Under the pieces are notes generated by a model that made no database searches, was not told the DNA's origin, and saw only the letters and a program-made list of their open reading frames with translations. Positions 1-6,369 of a stretch of 9,655 bases of DNA are shown piece after piece. The stretch spans positions 1 through 9,655 of the forward strand of contig NZ_JAIVFR010000176.1 of NCBI RefSeq assembly GCF_020829685.1. The letters run 5' to 3'. A program made the position numbers and the translations under genes. Source of the stretch: Nostoc sp. CHAB 5715 (GTDB lineage: Bacteria; Cyanobacteriota; Cyanobacteriia; Cyanobacteriales; Nostocaceae). How positions within the stretch are numbered: position 1 is the stretch's first letter; every line of letters begins with the position of its first letter.

Positions 1-80
1 GTAATTCTTTAAGGAATTGCCGAACCTTATCCTGTCTCAAAACCCAAGATACAAGTTCAGCAAATAAACAAACTATTTCT

Positions 81-398
81 ATGGTAAACCGAAACAAATC
101 TGTCAACAAGCAGCGCCAGCGTTACCAATCTCTAGTAGCAACAGCATTGTTAACTAGTAGCCTTTTCCAATTTATTGCACCCGTATTAGCTGAAGGTACA
201 GCTGCGGGTCAATCCATCAGTAACGAAGCGACTGCTACCTACCAAGATCCCAACGATACAAGTACTACAATCAATGCGACTTCTAACACTGTTACTGTGA
301 CTGTGGCAGAGGTTGCAGGTATTACCGTAACGCCCGTTGGTGTCATTGATGATAACGGTGGTACTAAGCTAGAGCAGCATAAACATCAGCTAAAGTGA
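81..398 (+). pseudogene. N-terminal fragment of a secreted repeat-rich surface protein
   Basis: The reading frame encodes 105 residues. Residues 1-16 are basic (MVNRNKSVNKQRQRYQ), 17-36 are hydrophobic, and VLA at 35-37 is a good signal peptidase I site. The mature part (ISNEATATYQDP, then NTVTVTVAEVAGITVTP) is Thr/Val/Asn-rich and resembles the start of cyanobacterial DUF11-type cell-surface or secreted proteins. From memory these run to many hundreds of residues. Similarity stops at about residue 95 (VIDDNGGT). The last ten residues (KLEQHKHQLK) are simply the antisense of the DUF433 gene on the other strand. The remainder has therefore been lost by deletion or rearrangement, and the product would be a short exported stub. 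No strong ribosome-binding site is visible before the ATG. The fragment reading is firm; the family name is inference. Confidence 0.7.
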
Positions 399-564
399 TA
401 CTGGGATAATGATAAACGATTTCGTCAGGCGAAAGCCCCATCCGTTCGTGCCAAATAACAATATCTTGCACTCTAATTCGGTGTCCAGCAATGCGTGGTT
501 TACCCCCATCTGGAGTAATTTCAATGTGTTCTGAGATTACTGGTATCTTAGACATTTTATCCAA
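364..564 (-). pseudogene. DUF433 (VapB45-like) antitoxin, 3'-truncated
   Basis: The 66-residue product (KPRIAGHRIRVQDIV, then LSPDEIVYHYPSITLADVYAALA) matches the DUF433 helix-turn-helix family. These small proteins usually act as antitoxins paired with a downstream DUF5615/PIN-like toxin. In relatives the sequence continues after YAALA with a Tyr-rich stretch and a charged C-terminal helix. Here it hits TAG and then runs into the surface-protein fragment within a few codons, so the C-terminus and any partner toxin are gone. The TTG at 564 lies 6 nt after AGGAG (rather close, but usable); the ATG at 555 is 15 nt away, so TTG is the likelier start. An AT-rich promoter-like stretch lies upstream. 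The DNA-binding part may still fold, so this could be an orphan DNA-binding protein rather than a dead gene. Confidence 0.7.
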
Positions 565-692
565 GAAACACTCCTATAAGAACAAATTATATTTTAATTA
601 TCACCTGATTAGCGATCGCCAATCAAGTAATTTTATCCGGTTGCGCGATCGGTGAGAAACTCCATATTTTTAAATCCCAGATTGAGTCGTTG

Positions 693-710
693 AGTTTATA
701 ATTATAAACT
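693..710. promoter_or_regulatory. 18-bp perfect palindrome upstream of aroK
   Basis: AGTTTATAATTATAAACT is a perfect inverted repeat ending 35 nt before the aroK start. It contains TATAAT (697-702), which could be a -10 box, although no convincing -35 lies 16-18 nt upstream. It may be an operator overlapping a promoter or a chance AT-rich palindrome. Confidence 0.35.
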
Positions 711-745
711 GTGACTCAGCACTCAGAATTGGAGCAAAGCAACTG

Positions 746-1291
746 GTGAGCAGCTTATTACAAGGAGTCAACCTGTACTTAATTGGGATAATGGGCGTTG
801 GTAAGACGACAATAGGGCGCTTACTGGCGAAGGAATTGGGTTATGGGTTTGTGGATACCGATAATGTTATTGCCCAAGCAACAGGTAAATCTATCAATCA
901 GTTATTTGCACAAGTTGGTGAAGCAGGGTTTCGCCAGGTAGAAAGTAACGTGCTTTCACAAGTTTGTGCTTTTACAAAGTTGACTATCGCAACTGGTGGG
1001 GGCATTGTACTGCGGCGAGAAAACTGGGGTTACTTGCACCACGGTTTGATAGTGTGGCTAGATGTGCCAGTGGAGCTAATTTACAGCCGTTTAGCTGAGG
1101 ATACCACAAGACCACTGCTGCAAGATGCTGATCCTAAAAGGAAATTGCGATCGCTCCTCGAACAACGAACACCGCTTTACTCTCAAGCTGATTTGCACAT
1201 CACCGAGCGAGAGGGAGATACACCTGAAGACGTTGCCAAGCGAATACTTGAGGCAATTCCTAGTGTTCTCAAAACACAAGTTTCTCATTAA
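746..1291 (+). CDS. aroK: Shikimate kinase
   Basis: This enzyme phosphorylates shikimate to shikimate 3-phosphate with ATP in the cytoplasmic chorismate pathway to aromatic amino acids. The 181-residue length is normal for the AroK family. Visible family features are Walker A GIMGVGKT (14-21), the Asp of the DTD motif (D39) and R63 for shikimate binding, the GGG loop (84-86), the lid arginine in TRPLL (R122), and R141 in EQRTPLY. The start is GTG at 746, preceded by GGAG at 731-734 with 11 nt between; the frame then reads MSSLLQGVNLYLIG, as expected just before the P-loop. A HIP1 octamer lies inside the gene at 1147. It is transcribed alone and converges on the Uma2 gene, whose stop lies 11 nt past its own. 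It appears intact. Confidence 0.95.
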   Translation: MSSLLQGVNLYLIGIMGVGKTTIGRLLAKELGYGFVDTDNVIAQATGKSINQLFAQVGEAGFRQVESNVLSQVCAFTKLTIATGGGIVLRRENWGYLHHGLIVWLDVPVELIYSRLAEDTTRPLLQDADPKRKLRSLLEQRTPLYSQADLHITEREGDTPEDVAKRILEAIPSVLKTQVSH

Positions 1292-1302
1292 GAAGACTCA
1301 AG

Positions 1303-1926
1303 TCACCAAATTTTGGCCATCCGTAGGATAAACCCTGGTAATTCTGGATTACCACTAACTGCTTCGGGATTTTCCAAAATTTCAACTTCTCGATTAGGAC
1401 GGTAAATGTAGACTTTTCGATTTTGCCGATTAATTAACCAGCCTAGTGATGCACCGTTATCGATGTACTCCTGCATTTTCTCTTGTAATTTTATCAGGCG
1501 ATGTCTACGACGGGCTACGCCTACGCTAGAGGATCTCAACTCAATCACAAAACTGGGACAAATTGGTGCAAATGAAGCTTTTTGTGCATCTGTTAAAGCA
1601 TTCCAGCGCTCCAGTTGAATCCAAGAAGCATCAGGGGAACGCATCGCTCCATTGGGTAGCGTAAAACCTGTACTGGAGTCAAAGCCTATGCCAGTGCCAT
1701 CTTGTTCAGTCCAATTCCCAAGCTGTGCAGCAATGTTAAAGTTACGGTTGCCCGTATCTGAAAAAGCTGGTGGCATGATGATGACTTCTCCATTGGCAGT
1801 GCGCTCAATTCGCAAATCTCCATTAGCTTGGCAAAATTCGTAGAACAGCTCATTTGTCATCTGCACCAGCGAGGGAAAATTTACCGTTAGGGGTGTGCTT
1901 TCAGTTTGGATTAGCAGCGTGGTCAT
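1303..1926 (-). CDS. Uma2 family endonuclease (DUF820) with in-frame repeat insertion
   Basis: Uma2 proteins have a PD-(D/E)XK nuclease-like fold, are highly multiplied in cyanobacteria and have no settled role. From the second ATG (1926) the product is 207 residues. That ATG is preferred because AGGGA lies 6 nt before it, whereas the ATG at 1932 directly abuts the Shine-Dalgarno. Candidate catalytic residues are D99 (SPDASW) and E129 (VIELRS), with K145/K148/K150 in the following helix. Directly after ELRSSS the sequence VGVARRRH (135-142) replaces the usual Asp-Arg-Leu turn. This octapeptide comes from a 21-nt dispersed repeat (listed separately). The reading frame is kept, but a longer basic loop sits beside the presumed active site, so activity is uncertain. 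The gene faces aroK and lies downstream of the vapBC remnant. Confidence 0.85.
   Translation of the reverse strand: MTTLLIQTESTPLTVNFPSLVQMTNELFYEFCQANGDLRIERTANGEVIIMPPAFSDTGNRNFNIAAQLGNWTEQDGTGIGFDSSTGFTLPNGAMRSPDASWIQLERWNALTDAQKASFAPICPSFVIELRSSSVGVARRRHRLIKLQEKMQEYIDNGASLGWLINRQNRKVYIYRPNREVEILENPEAVSGNPELPGFILRMAKIW
1503..1523 (-). repeat. 21-nt small dispersed repeat inside the Uma2 gene
   Basis: On the minus strand the insert begins TAGGCGTAGCCCGTC and ends GTAGAC. Removing exactly these 21 nt rejoins AGCG to ATCGCC, giving AGC-GAT-CGC-CTG (Ser-Asp-Arg-Leu). That restores both the family consensus and a HIP1 octamer. Very small mobile repeats of about this size (SDRs) have been described in Nostoc genomes. 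I recall this GGGCTACGCCTACGC motif as common there, but have not counted copies. Confidence 0.7.
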
Positions 1927-1975
1927 TTTCATTCCCTAGCTTCAAAGCTTTATTTACATTAAGTAATATTAGTTT

Positions 1976-2426
1976 CTAGGGAGATGCAATTTCTGTAGGG
2001 TGTACAGCAGTTATTTCAGCGTAGCGAGTAAAATCCCTAATATTAAATGTAAGAATATGCGTTAGTCCATGTACTAACATTGCCGCTACTAATCTTTCTT
2101 GCATCATGTACATTAACTCCCATAACTCCGTAGTTAACAACCAATCTGCGCCACTGTTCGTAAATATCCGGTATGTCGGGTAAAATAGTAAATACATCTT
2201 CCAAATCTGTTAACGCAGCATCAGCATCAGCAACTGTCATCCCTAAACCATTTCTGTCAGTTGGACGAGTGCAGGTGCGCCAATATTCAATTAAGTTTTG
2301 TGGTGTTAAGTAATAATCTTTTGCTTGCATTTTTAGTATAGTAAGAGCATTTAAAGAATCAGAACGCATTGGATGTTCTAGTTGTGCTAGACGGAGAATA
2401 ATATTTGTATCAATTAGAAATGCCAT
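1976..2426 (-). pseudogene. VapC-type PIN-domain toxin, frameshifted
   Basis: PIN-domain toxins are Mg-dependent RNases held in check by a VapB partner. Frame 1 starts at the ATG (2426) with the PIN opening LIDTN (D6), has E47 in NLIEYWRT and reaches D108 in VHDAR, then goes out of frame and ends at 127 residues. The other frame continues the protein as LVAAMLVHGLTHILTFNIRDF to the stop at 1976. The break is a tandem TCTTTCTT at 2093-2100 (plus strand). Removing one TCTT restores a single 148-codon frame of normal VapC length, with the C-terminal FNIRDF (N127, D130) back in place. The frameshifted product lacks that part and is probably inactive. The antitoxin gene ends 3 nt before this start, so the pair was co-transcribed. 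Confidence 0.85.
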
Positions 2427-2429
2427 GCT

Positions 2430-2696
2430 TTAATCTTCTTCATAAATCCCGGTACGGCTTACATCATAATCTGATAACATCGGAATATTTTGAGTATGAC
2501 GTTCTGACCACTTTTGCAATTTATTAGTCCATTTTTCCAAATTATTATTGTTTTCTGATGAAGGTAAAACTTCCGACGACTTTACACTGACATTTTCATG
2601 AACCTCTGTCTTTATTTTTTTTTCTAATAGCATTTTCTCCTCTAATGTTAGAGATTTGATAATATGTGCTATTGAGTCTATTAGCTTAAGGTTCAT
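2430..2696 (-). CDS. Antitoxin of the vapBC-like pair
   Basis: This encodes 88 residues from the ATG at 2696, which has AGGAG 5 nt upstream; the frame is open further upstream to 2765, but without a comparable ribosome-binding site. The N-terminal half is helical and charged (LIDSIAHIIKSLTLEEKMLLEKK) and resembles the dimerising part of short cyanobacterial VapB-type proteins. The middle is Ser/Asn-rich and probably flexible. The C-terminal stretch (LSDYDVSRTGIYEED) is the kind of acidic tail that such antitoxins place in the toxin active site. The toxin ATG follows its stop after 3 nt, a typical antitoxin-first operon. The antitoxin looks intact while its toxin is frameshifted, which is the order of decay expected for a toxin-antitoxin pair. 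Assignment rests mainly on position and general resemblance. Confidence 0.7.
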   Translation of the reverse strand: MNLKLIDSIAHIIKSLTLEEKMLLEKKIKTEVHENVSVKSSEVLPSSENNNNLEKWTNKLQKWSERHTQNIPMLSDYDVSRTGIYEED

Positions 2697-2795
2697 AATA
2701 ACTCCTTCGTCAATAACGAGGATTACAAGATATATTTCTATTATAGCAATCGTATTTAAGCTCATCCCACCCCTAAAAGAGGAAGGGATTTCACG

Positions 2796-2882
2796 TTAAA
2801 TCAGTGAACAGTGAACAGTTGCTATATCATTTGCAAATAAAGCAATAATAATATTAGTGTCAAGCAGGTATCTACCACTCAT
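2796..2882 (-). pseudogene. 5' remnant of a second VapC PIN-domain toxin
   Basis: Translating from ATG at 2882 gives MSGRYLLDTNIIIALFANDI, the characteristic N-terminus of a PIN toxin with the first catalytic Asp (D8) in LLDTN. The frame ends 28 codons later at TAA (2796-2798). Homology stops at about codon 22, exactly where a heptad repeat (CAGTGAA)n begins. The other ~110 residues are missing. The start overlaps the last 11 nt of the upstream antitoxin gene, the normal translational-coupling arrangement of vapBC operons. The remnant is too short to be functional. Confidence 0.8.
2802..2820. repeat. Short heptanucleotide tandem repeat (CAGTGAA)n
   Basis: CAGTGAA-CAGTGAA-CAGTT gives about 2.7 units of a 7-nt repeat, like the STRR heptads known from heterocyst-forming cyanobacteria. 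It lies at the point where the second vapC homology ends, so it may mark the deletion endpoint. Confidence 0.55.
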
Positions 2883-3054
2883 CTATATTTACTTGTTCGC
2901 AACCTTGTTCAATTGCTTCGCGCATCAACTGGATATCATTTGGCGATATTGTACCCGCAAAACTTAATAATTGTTTACCTGGAACACCATGAATTTGCGA
3001 ACCTACTAAAGTTCGAGCAAACTCCAGCACTCGATATTGCAAGTCTTCAGGCAT
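2872..3054 (-). pseudogene. Antitoxin of the second vapBC pair, N-terminus decayed
   Basis: The open part, MPEDLQYRVLEFARTLV...GKQLLSFAGTI...LMREAIEQGCEQVNIDEW, is 60 residues and resembles short cyanobacterial VapB-type antitoxins. The same frame continues upstream: ATA (3099-3097), then DTPILDRLIE, TAA (3066-3064), then LKV leading into MPEDL. With CAA in place of TAA and ATG in place of ATA it reads as one 75-residue protein beginning MDTPILDRLIEQLKV, with AGGAG 4 nt before that start. Two point changes have therefore apparently removed the original start and a Gln codon. Internal initiation at the ATG (3054) could still give a shortened antitoxin, but no Shine-Dalgarno precedes it. Its 3' end overlaps the toxin remnant by 11 nt. 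Confidence 0.7.
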
Positions 3055-3278
3055 AACTTTTAATTATTCAATTAGCCGATCAAGAATCGGTGTATCTATA
3101 TTTCTCCTGATAACTTTCGATTCTGGTTGCTAGTCCTTCTTTTAGAGATTTTCACATTTTTGAGACGAACCAAACAGCTATGGCTGATCAGTACAAACAT
3201 ACTCAAATTTGGCATCAGAGATTGTGACAAGTTACAAAGTCTTCTACACTGACTGCATAGGTTTTAACTCTCTCGCGG

Positions 3279-3761
3279 TTGTCGGTGTTAGAAAATATGC
3301 TGCTAGCGGCGCAAAAACAAACTGGTGAAAATTTTTGGCAAGTGCAATTGCAGCCGCACGTTGTAGCTAAAGAAGAAAAGCAACTCGAAGAACGGGCAAT
3401 GTTTCTATTAGAATCAGTGGGCTTGGCAAAAAAAGCACACGATTATGCTGGTGGCTTGTCTGGTGGACAACGCAAGCTGCTAGAAATGGGACGGGCGTTG
3501 ATGACTAATCCCAAGTTAATTTTGTTGGATGAACCTGCTGCTGGTGTGAATCCGAGGTTGGTTGATGATATTTGCGATCGCATTATCACTTGGAACCGTC
3601 AAGATGGGATGACTTTCTTGATTATCGAACACAATATGGATGTGATTATGTCCTTGTGCGATCGTGTTTGGGTACTTGCCGAAGGACAGAATTTAGCCGA
3701 CGGTACACCCGCAGAAATTCAAACTAATCCCAAAGTTCTAGAGGCTTATTTGGTAAAATAA
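3279..3761 (+). pseudogene. livG: 3' fragment of a LivG-type ABC transporter ATPase
   Basis: The 160 residues match the second half of the branched-chain amino acid (LivG) ATPase subfamily, whose members are about 250 residues and power amino acid uptake at the inner membrane. Present are the ABC signature LSGGQ (60-64), Walker B LILLDEP (80-86), the switch His in IIEHNMD (H118) and the C-terminal PKVLEAYLVK. Walker A and the first ~90 residues are absent. Homology appears to begin with LSRLSVLENM at about 3270, and a stop (TAG, 3258) lies four codons further up. The TTG at 3279 is merely the first start-like codon of the remnant. No permease or LivF gene adjoins it. Without a P-loop it cannot bind ATP normally. 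UrtD of the urea transporter is a related alternative, but the tail fits LivG better. Confidence 0.85.
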
Positions 3762-3784
3762 AGTGTCTGATTAATTTTTTTTAT

Positions 3785-3812
3785 AAATTTGGCTCTTGTT
3801 AAAATCGAGTTG
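3785..3812 (+). repeat. 28-nt element upstream of Uma2 gene, copy 1
   Basis: AAATTTGGCTCTTGTTAAAA followed by TCGAGTTG matches the sequence at 5254-5281 with 2 mismatches in 28. It ends 25 nt before the Uma2 ATG at 3838. TTAAAAT inside it is a possible -10 box, so it may be a shared promoter or leader of this gene family. Confidence 0.6.
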
Positions 3813-3837
3813 TATATCTCAGTGGAAAAAGCTTTTT

Positions 3838-4416
3838 ATGTCAATGATGACGGTCAGAGATTTAGAGCAAGTTCAAACCGCTTTTACCGAAGCAGGTTTA
3901 GATTACCAGATGGAACTCGAAAATGGGAAAATTTCAATAATGGGCCCGTCAGATATTGTATCCAGCGAAATCAGTAGTCGTCTCATCGCCTTTCTCTTTG
4001 CTTGGATAAATCCTCGTCGCTGGGGAAGAGTGTTTGATTCTGCTGGCGGTTTCATTATGCCAGATACAAACCTCAAAGCACCCGATGTTTCGTTTGTTCG
4101 CGCTTCCCGACTTCTCCAAAGTCCTCGTTACTTTGGAGAACTTGTCCCTGACTTGGTGGTAGAAATTAAATCTCAAAGTGATAAAATTAAACTTATAGCA
4201 GCCAAAATTCTGAAATTTATAGAACTAGGAGCGATCGTCGGTATTCTAATTGATCCTGATGAAGAGACAGTTACAATTTATCGCTCTACAGGCGAACCGA
4301 CAGTTTTGGAAAATGGCGATACTTTAACGATACCAGAACTTTTTCCCGGTTGGGAACTGCTCATTACTGAATTGTGGCCTCCTATCTTTACTGAGGAAGA
4401 AATACAAATTTTGTGA
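3838..4416 (+). CDS. Uma2 family endonuclease (DUF820)
   Basis: From ATG 3838 the product is 192 residues. ATGs at 3844 and 3847 are equally possible starts, since family members usually begin MTVRDLEQ and no clear Shine-Dalgarno decides. Order of features: the N-terminal MELENGKISIMGPSD substrate-side strand, DSAGGFIMP (68-75), D83 in APDVSF, then E109 and K111 in LVVEIKS, which together fit a PD-(D/E)XK core. The C-terminal part (IPELFPGWELLITELWPP) is the usual ending of this subgroup. It appears complete. It lies just downstream of the livG fragment and converges with the next Uma2 gene. Biological role unknown; the family is thought to include nucleases associated with mobile DNA. Confidence 0.88.
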   Translation: MSMMTVRDLEQVQTAFTEAGLDYQMELENGKISIMGPSDIVSSEISSRLIAFLFAWINPRRWGRVFDSAGGFIMPDTNLKAPDVSFVRASRLLQSPRYFGELVPDLVVEIKSQSDKIKLIAAKILKFIELGAIVGILIDPDEETVTIYRSTGEPTVLENGDTLTIPELFPGWELLITELWPPIFTEEEIQIL

Positions 4417-4496
4417 AGAACTTTAGTCGCTATTGAACTACATTATCACTATTATCAATTAGATTGCCGAATCCACAAACATTATTACGAATTATT

Positions 4497-5087
4497 TTAA
4501 TCTTCATTATTTTCTGCAAAATTGACTTGCTCATAAAGGTCGCGCAATTCAATTTGAAAATCAACCGTTTGCAGTGATAAAGTTGCAGATTCATGTTCAA
4601 GTTCAGTAAATAACCATTGACTTTCCGCAGTTTTTACATAATGCATCACATGATACTGATATTGGTCAATTAAAATATATTCCTTGAATTCTGGAATAGA
4701 GCGATAATAAAGAAACTTATCACCTTGGTCATAATTTTTAGTCGATTTAGATAAAACTTCAGCAATTAACATCGGGTTCATAACTGTTGTTGTGCTGGTT
4801 CCTGTATAAATAGGTTGTCCCTCAATCACCATCACATCGGGATACGTATGCTGACGATAACGGGGTATCCACAAACGCACATCACCAATATAAACATCAT
4901 AATTCTTGCCTCTCAAACCAAACTTCAAATAAGCATAAAAGTTGCCTGCAATTTTATTATGATTTGTAGTGCCACCCGTCATCGGTATAATTTCTCCATC
5001 ACGGTATTCGCTTTTATATTCTGCCTTTTCTTCAATTTCTAAATACTCTTCAGGTGTGTAATATAATTTTTGTGTTTCTAACTGCAT
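4497..5087 (-). CDS. Uma2 family endonuclease (DUF820)
   Basis: The 196-residue protein belongs to a different Uma2 subgroup from its neighbours: it opens with YYTPEEYLEIEEKAEYKSEYRDGEII, the common N-terminal signature. The expected core is complete, with D84 in TYPDVMV, E110 in IAEVLSKST and K124 in DQGDKFLYYRSI, i.e. D...E...K in PD-(D/E)XK order. The start ATG at 5087 has a weak AGGTTG about 7 nt upstream. It appears intact and is probably monocistronic. It converges with the preceding Uma2 gene across an 80-nt AT-rich spacer in which no clear terminator hairpin is visible, and it diverges from the next one. Confidence 0.9.
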   Translation of the reverse strand: MQLETQKLYYTPEEYLEIEEKAEYKSEYRDGEIIPMTGGTTNHNKIAGNFYAYLKFGLRGKNYDVYIGDVRLWIPRYRQHTYPDVMVIEGQPIYTGTSTTTVMNPMLIAEVLSKSTKNYDQGDKFLYYRSIPEFKEYILIDQYQYHVMHYVKTAESQWLFTELEHESATLSLQTVDFQIELRDLYEQVNFAENNED

Positions 5088-5253
5088 AAAAATACAACCT
5101 ATGATTGTGCGGTTATTGTGCGGCTAAAATTTTTGATTATCTTACCATTTTAAAATACTGTCTGAAGTTCGTCGGCTACAAGTTTTATGTTTGGTAGGGA
5201 ACGGGATGGGGTTTAGATTTGAGAGAAAGTCGCACACAGCGTCAAATCTTCGG

Positions 5254-5281
5254 AAATTTGGCTCGTGTTAAAATCGAATTG
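5254..5281 (+). repeat. 28-nt element upstream of Uma2 gene, copy 2
   Basis: AAATTTGGCTCGTGTTAAAA followed by TCGAATTG is 26/28 identical to 3785-3812. Here a livG-like fragment (5300-5338) lies between the element and the Uma2 start at 5370. Confidence 0.6.
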
Positions 5282-5299
5282 AATGAATATTGTAGTTAA

Positions 5300-5338
5300 T
5301 TGATGGTATTTGCGATCGCATTATCATTTAGAACCGTC
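5300..5338 (+). repeat. Short duplicate of part of the livG fragment
   Basis: This 39-nt stretch matches 3562-3600 inside livG at 36 of 39 positions, including a HIP1 octamer. In the livG frame it reads IDGICDRIII and then a TAG, against VDDICDRIIT in livG. It is a non-coding copy, probably left by local duplication. Confidence 0.65.
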
Positions 5339-5369
5339 CTAAATATGAGAAAGCTGGAGGCATAGCATT

Positions 5370-6083
5370 ATGGTAATCACTCCTAATACCGCATCTCAGG
5401 TCATCTACCTCGAAAGCGACGGACAACCAATGGCGGATAATACCAAGCAATTTCGCTGGATAGTAACTATTAAAGAAAATTTAGAAATTTTCTTTACATC
5501 GCAATCAGATGTATTCATCGCTGGAGATTTATTTTGGTATCCAGTTGAAGGCAATCCTAACATCAAACAAGCACCTGATATTCTGGTAGTGTTTGGTAGA
5601 CCCAAGGGAGATAGGGGTTCTTACAAGCAATTTGAAGAAGATAACATTCCGCCACAAGTGGTATTTGAAATATTATCTCCTGGTAATACAACTAAAGAAA
5701 TGGCAAAGAAACTCCTGTTTTATCAACGCTATGGAGTTGAAGAATATTACATTTACGACCCAGACCGAAATGAATTAACAGGTTTTCTGCGCTCAGAAGA
5801 TTGGTTGCAAGAAATTAACCAGATTTACGGATGGACAAGTCCCCGTTTGGGAATCCGCTTTCAACTCACCCCCCAAACTCTAGAAATATATCGCCTTGAT
5901 GGATATAAATTTCTTACACCCGTTGAGCTTGACCAAATACGTACACAAGAACGTCAACGTGCTGAACAAGAACGTCAAGCTAAAGAAATAGCTCTCCAAC
6001 AACTGGAGGAAGAACGCCAACGATATCAAGATTTATTGACACGACTGCAAGAACGCGGAATTAACCCAGAACAACTGTTTTAA
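5370..6083 (+). CDS. Uma2 family endonuclease with C-terminal coiled coil
   Basis: The 237-residue product has an Uma2 domain in residues ~20-180: D70 in APDILVV, E100 in VFEILSPG and K113/K114 in EMAKKLLFYQRYGV, followed by YYIYDPDRNELTGFLR. Residues ~185-232 are a Gln/Glu/Arg-rich helix with heptad spacing (QERQRAEQERQAKEIALQQL) ending GINPEQLF, a tail common in this Uma2 subgroup and probably an oligomerisation coiled coil. The ATG at 5370 is preceded by GGAGG at 5356-5360 with 9 nt spacing, the best ribosome-binding site in the window. It appears intact. Leader elements upstream are shared with the Uma2 gene at 3838 even though the two proteins belong to different subgroups. Confidence 0.9.
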   Translation: MVITPNTASQVIYLESDGQPMADNTKQFRWIVTIKENLEIFFTSQSDVFIAGDLFWYPVEGNPNIKQAPDILVVFGRPKGDRGSYKQFEEDNIPPQVVFEILSPGNTTKEMAKKLLFYQRYGVEEYYIYDPDRNELTGFLRSEDWLQEINQIYGWTSPRLGIRFQLTPQTLEIYRLDGYKFLTPVELDQIRTQERQRAEQERQAKEIALQQLEEERQRYQDLLTRLQERGINPEQLF

Positions 6084-6140
6084 AACATTTTTCATCCTTA
6101 TAGGACAATACGCTTGGATTAGCGCCAAAAACCTTAAAAT

Positions 6141-6246
6141 GTGTAGGTTGGGGAGCCACTGCGTTGGGCGGGTTTCCCGACTTGTTCGCGCAGCGTCTCC
6201 GACAGGAGAAGCAAGTGGCGTTTGAGGAACGAAACCCAACATTTTC
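6141..6246. repeat. Composite dispersed repeat, one element inside another
   Basis: The outer element starts GTGTAGGTTGGG (6141-6152) and resumes as TTGAGGAACGAAACCCAACA at about 6222, giving a GTTGGG/CCCAAC stem. The inner segment, ~6153-6221, is bounded by imperfect ends (GCCACTGCG and GCAAGTGGC) and contains hairpins GGGTTTCCC and CTCC-GACA-GGAG. Both parts resemble interspersed repeats I recall from Nostoc genomes. No protein fits this stretch, and reading frames across it are artefacts. Confidence 0.6.
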
Positions 6247-6259
6247 GGGACTTTTGCGG

Positions 6260-6368
6260 GGTTGAGGTAGGTTTACTTAAAAAAAACATAAATAAATACT
6301 GCGGTAAAAAATATATTACTAAAAACAAATAATATACTACCAAAACTTAAAAAATTTTCTGAAGCATA
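6260..6368. other. AT-rich spacer with no recognisable feature
   Basis: About 110 nt are strongly A-rich on the plus strand, with no open frame, hairpin or clear repeat. It separates the composite repeat from the phased 9-bp repeats and may be a bent or melting-prone leader. Confidence 0.3.
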
Positions 6369-6369
6369 T

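Noticed and set aside
1091..1331. Open frames on both strands overlapping the 3' end of aroK
   Set aside because: Shadows of aroK and of the convergent Uma2 gene; no motif and no ribosome-binding site.
2430..2765. Longer 111-residue form of the antitoxin
   Set aside because: The AGGAG lies 5 nt before the internal ATG at 2696; the extra N-terminal stretch is hydrophobic and atypical of this protein type.
3949..4176. 75-codon minus-strand frame inside the Uma2 gene
   Set aside because: Antisense shadow; the sense frame has all Uma2 motifs.
4815..5042. 75-codon plus-strand frame
   Set aside because: Antisense of an intact Uma2 gene with low-complexity Ile/Phe content; no supporting signal.
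6033..6343. Two overlapping minus-strand frames of 69 codons each
   Set aside because: They run through the composite palindromic repeat and the end of the Uma2 gene; the composition is that of a translated repeat, with no family resemblance.
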